Under the pieces are notes generated by a model, which was not told the DNA's origin, made no database searches, and was given only the letters and a program-made list of their open reading frames with translations. From Thalassotalea sediminis (GTDB taxonomy: Bacteria > Pseudomonadota > Gammaproteobacteria > Enterobacterales > Alteromonadaceae): a stretch of DNA of 64,000 nucleotides. The number at the start of each line of letters is the position of its first letter. The first letter of the stretch is position 1. The position numbers were made by a program, and so were the translations under genes. The DNA lies in the NCBI RefSeq assembly GCF_030295915.1, contig NZ_AP027361.1:3224001-3288000 (forward strand). Reading direction: 5' to 3'. This document shows positions 49,518-56,343 of the stretch, in pieces.

Positions 49518-50639
49518 TTATTGGTGTCTATTCATCATTTCCACACTTAAGAATGCGAATATAGCTTTATCTTTCGTTGAGTCATATAAACTAACTAGGA
49601 ATTTTTTCAAGAGTCGGTTATATGCGTATACACCTGCGATTCTCGGTTCATCAAGTTCGATAATACTTCCATCATCTTGTATCAATAACACAACTTGGTC
49701 ATATTCAGAAGGCATGGCCGCTGCTACTAGTAAGAAAAGTCCGTCTCCTTTTTTATATGAATAACCAGATAGCCTGAAAGGAATTTCCAAGCTATCCGTA
49801 AGAGTTTTTTGCAAAGTACTATAGGTAACTAGCTTTGCCTTACAAAGGTAAAACATACAAGATGGTCGGTGAGCTACTAGCAAATTATCATCTAAAGGAA
49901 TGACCTCTGAAAAATCATCGTCAAAAAAATTCAAATTAGATTCGATATTATTTGAGTTGTTAATGATACGTATTAATCCACCATTCCCGCCAAGGTATAC
50001 ATTATTTCTAACGGTATAAAGTTGCATCGATTTTGTATGCATATCTGGATAAACATCAGACAGGTTCAGGATGGATTTTGAAAAATTCCCAGTGAGCTTA
50101 TATTGAATTAAGTTTGAGTTGTTACCCGGAGGATAATAATAGGCATTTATATCGCCATTATTAATTGTAAAAGTCCTAAGCAATATTTGTGGTAAAGGGA
50201 TAAACCTATTATTCCATTGCAAAACTCCTTTTAAAGGCCCATCAAAGCCTTTAGGTTCAAGCGAAGGTATATCTTTAGGTATCTTACTAGAAATAAACAC
50301 ATAGGAATTGGAACCAACCAACTTTCCGCGACCACGACTATTTACAACCAAACCACCATCGCTTTCGCGTTTGCTCAATGACAGAGTGTTATCATTTTCT
50401 TCGATATAAAACTCAATTGGAGGCGGAATTGAATCACTATTAGGTTTACGAATAGTAACTACATTTACCACAAACCCTTTACCTCTCGGGTAGCCTCCTC
50501 GAAGTTCATAGTCGTTTAGGCTTATCTCAATAGGGTTTGAAAGCTCAGTTCGAACAATAAGCTCAGCTCTTAAGCTAAATGACAACACTAGCAAAAGCAG
50601 TAAGAAACGATTAATTGAGACATTACAAAAGTTACACAT
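49518..50639 (-). CDS. Secreted protein of unknown family, probably beta-rich
   Basis: A 373-residue protein with a clear signal peptide (hydrophobic core about 12-22, cleavage after LRA). The mature part is dominated by short beta-type segments separated by turns rich in G, N, D and P, for example YTVRNNVYLGGNGGLIRI, EVIPLDDNLLVAHRP and GVYAYNRLLKKFLVSLYD. Such spacing is compatible with a beta-propeller, but no repeat unit could be aligned by eye. One cysteine pair (CMFYLC) is present. No domain is recognised. It stands alone between modA and the starch locus, and its codon use (more AGA, ATA and TTA than neighbours by eye) hints at acquisition. Confidence 0.6.
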   Translation of the reverse strand: MCNFCNVSINRFLLLLLVLSFSLRAELIVRTELSNPIEISLNDYELRGGYPRGKGFVVNVVTIRKPNSDSIPPPIEFYIEENDNTLSLSKRESDGGLVVNSRGRGKLVGSNSYVFISSKIPKDIPSLEPKGFDGPLKGVLQWNNRFIPLPQILLRTFTINNGDINAYYYPPGNNSNLIQYKLTGNFSKSILNLSDVYPDMHTKSMQLYTVRNNVYLGGNGGLIRIINNSNNIESNLNFFDDDFSEVIPLDDNLLVAHRPSCMFYLCKAKLVTYSTLQKTLTDSLEIPFRLSGYSYKKGDGLFLLVAAAMPSEYDQVVLLIQDDGSIIELDEPRIAGVYAYNRLLKKFLVSLYDSTKDKAIFAFLSVEMMNRHQ

Positions 50640-50790
50640 TATTTAAAACAAAGCATCCTGCTGATAATAAAGCGTAATTTAATATATTGGACTTGTCCAA
50701 GTTAATTTATACAAAAGAGGTACACATGAACGTCCCTAGCTTGCTCTAAACTAACTGTCAGATAAAATTGGCATGTCCCAACCTAAACAA

Positions 50791-50829
50791 AAAAAGCCAT
50801 TTAGCACTGTCTGTGCTAGATGGCTTTTT
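50791..50829 (-). terminator. Terminator after the alpha-glucosidase gene
   Basis: AAAAAGCCATTTAGCAC (50791-50807) pairs with GTGCTAGATGGCTTTTT (50813-50829), one G-U pair, giving a long stem with T run in the minus direction. Confidence 0.85.
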
Positions 50830-50843
50830 GACGTGAATACACT

Positions 50844-52475
50844 TTATCGGTTTAAATAGGCAACTTGAAAAGGTTCAACCGATACAGCTGTTTGCTGTTC
50901 ACTCTTTGTCAACTTAGCCTGTGAAAACCCATGACCATCCATGAGTTGGTAGTTAGATGAAGGTAAATTATATTCTGTCGGTAACGCTGAGAAATTAACC
51001 ACAACTAGTATTTCTTTATTTTCGTATTGACGACTAAACACTAACTTATTGTCGTCACTTTCAAGAAAGTTAATATCACCATAAAGTAAACAAGGTTGCT
51101 TCTTACGCCAATGTAAAAAAGTACGATACGCATGTAATACAGATTCATTATCCGTTTCTTGCACCGACACTGCGTTTTCTTGGTGTTCTAGGCTAACCGG
51201 TAACCATAATTCTTCACTTTGTGAAAAACCTGCATTACGTGCCTGAGAAGACCAAGGAATTGGTGTACGACAACCATCACGCCCTTTAAAAGTTGGCCAA
51301 AATGTAACCCCGTATGGATCTTGTAAATCTTCATAGGCAATATCAGCCTCGGTTAAACCAAGCTCTTCACCTTGGTAACTGCAGATACTACCCTTTAATG
51401 AAGCCAGCAAAGCGTTATACATTTTACTTTGTGCAACTCCATGCGCTGCAGAGCCCCAACGTGAAGCTACGCGCATTACATCATGGTTTCCAATTGCCCA
51501 ACAAGGCCAACCTTCAGCAAGTTTACCTTCAAGTGCTTCAACTGTATTTCTGATATACTGTGGGCTTCCATCAGGAGTTAACAATTCAAAGCTATAAGCC
51601 ATATGTAAGCGCTTATTACCTTGTGTGTATTCAGCCATTGTTTGCAATGAATCTTCAGAGGATATCTCCCCTAATGTAACAACTCCTGGATAGCGATCCA
51701 TTAGCTGACGAATATCTTCCATAAAGGCAATATTTTCAGGCTGTGTATTATTGTAATAATGATATTGGAATGCGTAAGGATTATCTTCGCTAAAGCCTCT
51801 TCCCTTTCTGTCTTCAGGGGCTTTCGCAGGATTATCACGTAACTGTTTATCATGAAAGCAGAAATTTATCGCATCTAAACGAAAGCCATCTACTCCGCGC
51901 TTTAACCAAAATTCAACATTATCAAGTACTGCCTTTTGTACTTCTGGATTAAAGAAATTTAAATCAGGTTGAGAGGTTAAAAAGTTATGTAAATAATACT
52001 GTTGGCGGCGCGGCTCCCATTGCCATGCACAGCCACCAAAAATTGAAAGCCAGTTGTTTGGCGGAGTCCCATCATCATTAGCATCTGCCCAAACATACCA
52101 ATCGGCTTTAGCATTGTCTTTACTTTGACGGCTTTCGATGAACCAAGGATGCTGATCAGATGTATGACTTAATACTTGATCAATCACCACTTTAATATTG
52201 TGCTCCTTGGCTTTCGCCATTAGCACATCAAAATCGTCCATAGTACCAAACATCGGATCAATTTCACGATAATCGCTGATATCGTAACCAAAATCTTTCA
52301 TTGGAGACTTAAAGAAAGGAGAAATCCATACAGCATCTACGCCTAAGCTTTTAATATATGGAAGCTTTTCGACAATACCGACGAGATCGCCGATACCGTC
52401 ATTATTGGCATCCATAAAGCTACGAGGATAAATTTGATAAATTACGGCACCACGCCACCAAGGTTGAATTTCCAT
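50844..52475 (-). CDS. Cytoplasmic GH13 alpha-glucosidase (oligo-1,6-glucosidase/HaG-like)
   Basis: A 543-residue GH13 enzyme without signal peptide. It opens WWRGAVIYQIYPRSF with DANNDGIGDL (calcium-like loop). Conserved region II GFRLDAINF carries nucleophile D201, region III TLGEIS acid/base E270, and region IV IGNHDVMR D332. The pattern agrees with alpha-glucosidases of GH13 subfamily 23 from marine proteobacteria, acting on maltose and short maltodextrins. It would be the last step of the starch pathway, releasing glucose in the cytoplasm. It is divergent from the amylase gene; two operators lie in the shared 265-base promoter region. Confidence 0.92.
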   Translation of the reverse strand: MEIQPWWRGAVIYQIYPRSFMDANNDGIGDLVGIVEKLPYIKSLGVDAVWISPFFKSPMKDFGYDISDYREIDPMFGTMDDFDVLMAKAKEHNIKVVIDQVLSHTSDQHPWFIESRQSKDNAKADWYVWADANDDGTPPNNWLSIFGGCAWQWEPRRQQYYLHNFLTSQPDLNFFNPEVQKAVLDNVEFWLKRGVDGFRLDAINFCFHDKQLRDNPAKAPEDRKGRGFSEDNPYAFQYHYYNNTQPENIAFMEDIRQLMDRYPGVVTLGEISSEDSLQTMAEYTQGNKRLHMAYSFELLTPDGSPQYIRNTVEALEGKLAEGWPCWAIGNHDVMRVASRWGSAAHGVAQSKMYNALLASLKGSICSYQGEELGLTEADIAYEDLQDPYGVTFWPTFKGRDGCRTPIPWSSQARNAGFSQSEELWLPVSLEHQENAVSVQETDNESVLHAYRTFLHWRKKQPCLLYGDINFLESDDNKLVFSRQYENKEILVVVNFSALPTEYNLPSSNYQLMDGHGFSQAKLTKSEQQTAVSVEPFQVAYLNR

Positions 52476-52599
52476 ACGAGTCCAATCTACTTTATTTTAT
52501 ATTGATCATTAGGCTTAATGCCTATGTGGCGGTCAGCCAGGTCACGAATTATCGAGACTCTGTAAGCATAAGTAGCCCCTTGATTTAGTGCAATGCTAC

Positions 52600-52613
52600 T
52601 GCATACGTATGCA
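52600..52613. promoter_or_regulatory. Maltodextrin regulator operator 1
   Basis: TGCATACGTATGCA is a perfect 14-base palindrome centred on CG, the form bound by LacI-family repressors. It lies between the divergent alpha-glucosidase and amylase genes. Confidence 0.7.
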
Positions 52614-52637
52614 TGAACAAATCACGGTTAAACGGTT

Positions 52638-52653
52638 ATGCATACGTATGTAT
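52638..52653. promoter_or_regulatory. Maltodextrin regulator operator 2
   Basis: ATGCATACGTATGTAT has a perfect ten-base core CATACGTATG and one mismatched pair outside. Its centre is 39 bases from operator 1. It lies just upstream of TATACT (52658-52663), a likely -10 for the amylase gene, so a bound repressor would block that promoter. Confidence 0.68.
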
Positions 52654-52740
52654 TTTTTATACTTGTAAGAAAGATGTTTGTACTATCAAAATTAATCTCA
52701 ATAGTGACGATAAAAACAATCAACAAGGCGAAATAAAACG

Positions 52741-54501
52741 ATGAGCTTTAACAGATCACTGACAATTGTTGTACTCAGTTGCACATTACTGGCATTACTC
52801 GGTTGTCAGCAAGACTCAACAGTAAAAATACAGCAAGATAAAACGCACTTAAAAACAACAGCAACTGATCTACTGCCATACCAAACACGGCCAATAGAAG
52901 ACGAAGTATTTTACTTTGTACTACCTGATCGATTTAGTAACGGTGATACCAGTAATGATAATGGCGCTAAAGACTTGCCAATTTCTTTTGGTGGCTATGA
53001 TCCTAGTAATGAAATGGCTTTTCACGGAGGCGATTTAGCCGGCTTAACGAACAAGCTACCGTATTTAGAACAGCTAGGCATTACCAGCATTTGGTTGACA
53101 CCTATTTTGCGTAACCAAGCGGTTCAAGGTGATATTTCAGGCTACCACGGTTACTGGGTATTAGATTTTACTGAAATTGACCCACACTTGGGCAGCAATG
53201 ACGCATTAAAAACACTTATTGATGAAGCGCATAAACGTAATATCAAAATATTCTTTGATATTATTACCAATCACACTGCAGACGTTATCAAATATAAAGA
53301 ATGTCATGGTGAAGACGGCGCAGGTTGGTCAGAAAGCGGTGAAGCCTGCCCATATATTTCATTGGCTGAACTTGAACAAGGGAAAAGCTACCAAACCGTT
53401 ATTCAAAAAGGCAACGAACATTTGAAAACGCCAGCATGGCTAAATAACCCTAAACACTACCACAATCAGGGAGACTCAACATTTACAGGTGAGAATTCGC
53501 TAAATGGCGATTTTTTTGGTCTAGATGATTTAAACACTGAATCGCCAGCTGTTGTCGGCGGCATGATCGATATCTACAAAAATATTATTACCACCTTTAA
53601 ACCTGATGGCTTTCGAATTGATACAGTGAAACACGTCAACATTGAATTTTGGCAGCAGTTTATTCCCACTTTAGAGCAACATGCTAAAGCACAAGGAATA
53701 GAAAACTTTTTTATGTTCGGTGAAGTGTATAGTGGTGATCCTGTCGAGCTTAGCAAGTTCACCACAGAAGGTACCTTACCTTCTGTATTGGATTTTGGTT
53801 TACAATCAGTGCTGTATCAAACCTTAGTAGAGAATAAACCAACAGCGCTCTTTAATGAGTTATTCGCACAAGACAGGTTATACAAAGATGCCAATCAGTT
53901 ACTCAACTTTACGGGTAACCATGATATGGGGCGTTTTGCTTATCTCTTGAGTAAACAAAATAAATACACCCAGCAGGAAATCACGCAACGGCTTAAACTT
54001 GCAACAGCCATTACTTACTTTGTTCGTGGTATTCCCGTTATCTATTATGGTGATGAACAAGGGTTTATTGGTACAGGCGATAACCATAATGCACGACAAG
54101 ATATGATGCCGTCAGAAGTTGCACATCACAATAAACAAAAATTACTCGCATCAACGGCAAGTACCGCGCAGAATAATTTCGATATCAATCACCCGCTATA
54201 TCAATTTTTCTCGACGTTATCTTCTATTTACCATCAACATGCTGCACTGCGAAAAGCAAAACAAACCGTGCTTTTTACCAGCGATGAAACGGGAATCCTT
54301 GCACTGAGAAAGCAAGACAACACTAACGATTATGTCATTGTGTTTAATACTGCAACACAAGAAAAAACGGTCCCATTACCTTTAACGGGTACTTATCAAG
54401 TCGTGTTCAAATCGGCTCAACAATCAATAAGGGCTGAAGGAGAAAAACTCCATGTTTCATTACCTGGCCTATCATTCGCTATCTATCATGCCAAAAAATA
54501 G
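52741..54501 (+). CDS. Lipoprotein GH13 alpha-amylase family enzyme
   Basis: A 586-residue protein with lipobox LLGC (lipidated Cys22), so it is anchored in the envelope. The catalytic barrel begins FYFVLPDRFSNGD. Region I is DIITNHTAD; GFRIDTVKHVN holds nucleophile D294, MFGEVYSGD E328 and TGNHDMGRF D395. A cysteine-containing insert (CHGEDG to EACPY, about 189-204) is probably disulfide bonded. Domain B is extended and a short beta domain closes the protein. It should cut starch or maltodextrins outside the cytoplasm. Exact specificity (amylase or maltodextrin hydrolase) is not resolvable. Confidence 0.9.
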   Translation: MSFNRSLTIVVLSCTLLALLGCQQDSTVKIQQDKTHLKTTATDLLPYQTRPIEDEVFYFVLPDRFSNGDTSNDNGAKDLPISFGGYDPSNEMAFHGGDLAGLTNKLPYLEQLGITSIWLTPILRNQAVQGDISGYHGYWVLDFTEIDPHLGSNDALKTLIDEAHKRNIKIFFDIITNHTADVIKYKECHGEDGAGWSESGEACPYISLAELEQGKSYQTVIQKGNEHLKTPAWLNNPKHYHNQGDSTFTGENSLNGDFFGLDDLNTESPAVVGGMIDIYKNIITTFKPDGFRIDTVKHVNIEFWQQFIPTLEQHAKAQGIENFFMFGEVYSGDPVELSKFTTEGTLPSVLDFGLQSVLYQTLVENKPTALFNELFAQDRLYKDANQLLNFTGNHDMGRFAYLLSKQNKYTQQEITQRLKLATAITYFVRGIPVIYYGDEQGFIGTGDNHNARQDMMPSEVAHHNKQKLLASTASTAQNNFDINHPLYQFFSTLSSIYHQHAALRKAKQTVLFTSDETGILALRKQDNTNDYVIVFNTATQEKTVPLPLTGTYQVVFKSAQQSIRAEGEKLHVSLPGLSFAIYHAKK

Positions 54502-54520
54502 TGTGTAAATATCGACACTA

Positions 54521-54547
54521 AAAAGCCAGTGCGATGCACTGGCTTTT
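54521..54547. terminator. Bidirectional terminator between amylase and halogenase-like genes
   Basis: AAAAGCCAGTGC (54521-54532) pairs perfectly with GCACTGGCTTTT (54536-54547) around GAT. It ends the amylase gene and, after the repeat, the halogenase-like gene. Confidence 0.88.
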
Positions 54548-54558
54548 TATCTTTTAAC

Positions 54559-54702
54559 TAGAGCGTGTTGAACTTTTAAGTTTGTTTTTGCAGCAATTTG
54601 TTTGGTATTTATACAAGACAGCGCTTGCGCCATGTAGTGATTCTAATCCAATCAAGCGTTAACACAGTAGAAATACCAAACAGCAAAGATCAACGCGCTC
54701 TA
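54559..54702. repeat. 144-bp imperfect inverted repeat (MITE-like or structured element)
   Basis: The ends TAGAGCGTGTTGA (54559-54571) and TCAACGCGCTCTA (54690-54702) are inverted copies with one mismatch. Inside, TTTGTTTGGTATTTATAC (54597-54614) is mirrored by GTAGAAATACCAAACAGCAAA (54667-54687) with small differences. A middle part contains GCGCTTGCGC. It has no coding capacity and fills most of the gap between the two convergent genes. The shape fits a short non-autonomous mobile repeat or a folded RNA; no direct target duplication longer than two bases is evident. Confidence 0.6.
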
Positions 54703-54725
54703 AATGCTTACTTAACTTAAGCAAG

Positions 54726-56219
54726 TTACTTAATACAGGCATCGATAAATCGTTGATGCGGAGGAACTTGTTCTGCTGTCTTGCGCATAATTTCTTTAAT
54801 GCTAGTCAACATATCATTTAATTCATTAGTATTTAATTGATCGGCGGTACGATGATAATCATCAGGTATGAGCCCTTGACCTATAAACACTTGTTGCCAT
54901 GCAATTTTAGTAAACAGTTCATCATTTTCGCGAAACACTAATCCAGAAGATTTAAATAGTGCCATTTTATGCTTGAGAGTGTCGGGCACATCTAAGCGTT
55001 GGCAGTCACGCCAAAACTTACTATCGTTACGTTGATTCAACTTGTAATGCAAGATAATAAAATCGCGAATTCGCTCATATTCGAGCATTGATTGGCGATT
55101 AAATTCTTGTGTCATTACCTCATCAATACCTTTATGTGGGAACATTTTCACTAATCGTACAATACCACTTTGGATCATATGTATACTGGTTGATTCTAAA
55201 GGCTCCAAGAAACCACTAGACAACCCAATCGCTACTACATTCTTATGCCATTGTTTTAATCGACGACCCGTTTTAAATTTAATTACTTTCGGCTCAGCTA
55301 ATGGATCACCATCGAGGTTATTTAGTAATGTTTGCTTGGCTTGATCATCACTCATGTATTTTGATGAATATACTAAGCCATTACCCGTGCGATGCTGAAG
55401 CGGGATTCGCCATTGCCACCCTGATTGGTGAGCTATCGATTTAGTAAAAGGGTTTATCGGTTCAACGGCTTTGCAAGGCACGGCAACTGCACTATCAGCA
55501 GGCAACCAATGTGACCAATCTTCGTACCCCGTATTTAAAGACTGCTCAATTAACAATCCCTTCATGCCTGAACAATCAATAAATAAATCGCCAGCCACTT
55601 GGGTTTGATTCTCGAGGGTTAAAGACAGAATGTTACCGGTATGCTCACATTGTTCAACTTGCATTACCTTGCCTTCTGTACGTTTAACGCCTCTCGCTTG
55701 ACAATAATCAGCTAAAAACTTTGCATAAAGGCCAGCATCAAAGTGATAGGCATGTGCCAAGCCATTTAGATTAAGGCCTGGTATTTTATCAAGTATCGCA
55801 AACGCATTTCGTTTCGCCACTTGATAGTTTAACGAAAAGTCCCAAAAGTTATAATCAAGTCCGGCGTGATGTGCCTTGGTAAAAAAGTGATTAAAGTCAC
55901 AAAGGGGAAAGCTTTTACCTACATCGCCAAACGCATGCATATAGCGATTACCTTCATGCCCCCAATGCTCAAACTCAATACCTAATTTGATCGTTGCCTT
56001 AGTTGCCTTGATAAAGGCCTTTGGATCAATGCCTAACTCTTCATTAAAATGCATGATCGGCGGTATTGTCGCTTCACCCACGCCAATCGTGCCGATTTGA
56101 TCAGATTCGACTAATTCAATGTCTAGTTTATTACCAAAGGTTTTTACTAACAACGCAGCAGACATCCAACCCGCGGTTCCACCGCCAAGAATAACGACTT
56201 TATTCACTTTATTTTTCAT
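54726..56219 (-). CDS. Tryptophan-halogenase-family FAD-dependent protein in the starch locus
   Basis: A 497-residue flavin-dependent enzyme of the tryptophan halogenase family. It has FAD-binding GGGTAGWM (12-19) and the catalytic-type Lys78 in ATIKLGIEF. The family motif WxWxIP reads WQWRIP (268-273), and GFLEPLESTSIH (337-347) carries the glutamates of the halogenase active-site region. The key residues of real halogenases are therefore kept. It follows the TonB receptor gene by 124 bases on the same strand and should be part of its transcript. Homologues beside carbohydrate TonB receptors are common in Alteromonadales, Caulobacter and Xanthomonas groups, but I know of no proven role there. 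Confidence 0.88.
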   Translation of the reverse strand: MKNKVNKVVILGGGTAGWMSAALLVKTFGNKLDIELVESDQIGTIGVGEATIPPIMHFNEELGIDPKAFIKATKATIKLGIEFEHWGHEGNRYMHAFGDVGKSFPLCDFNHFFTKAHHAGLDYNFWDFSLNYQVAKRNAFAILDKIPGLNLNGLAHAYHFDAGLYAKFLADYCQARGVKRTEGKVMQVEQCEHTGNILSLTLENQTQVAGDLFIDCSGMKGLLIEQSLNTGYEDWSHWLPADSAVAVPCKAVEPINPFTKSIAHQSGWQWRIPLQHRTGNGLVYSSKYMSDDQAKQTLLNNLDGDPLAEPKVIKFKTGRRLKQWHKNVVAIGLSSGFLEPLESTSIHMIQSGIVRLVKMFPHKGIDEVMTQEFNRQSMLEYERIRDFIILHYKLNQRNDSKFWRDCQRLDVPDTLKHKMALFKSSGLVFRENDELFTKIAWQQVFIGQGLIPDDYHRTADQLNTNELNDMLTSIKEIMRKTAEQVPPHQRFIDACIK

Positions 56220-56272
56220 GATAATTCTCTAACCCGGATCACTTGTCGTTCACCTCAAAAGTGTAAAACGTG

Positions 56273-56307
56273 AAGTGCCCCAATAACATGACATTACTGA
56301 GGCACTT
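56273..56307 (-). other. Intercistronic hairpin between receptor and halogenase-like genes
   Basis: AAGTGCC (56273-56279) pairs with GGCACTT (56301-56307) across a 21-base loop. No T run follows, so it is not a standard terminator. It may protect the receptor mRNA 3' end or lower expression of the second gene. Confidence 0.4.
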
Positions 56308-56343
56308 ATTCAACTTATCTACTCGTTATAACGCGCTAGGCGA

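Noticed and set aside
49498..49764. 88-codon plus-strand frame
   Set aside because: It is antisense to the 3' end of the secreted orphan gene and has no features of its own.
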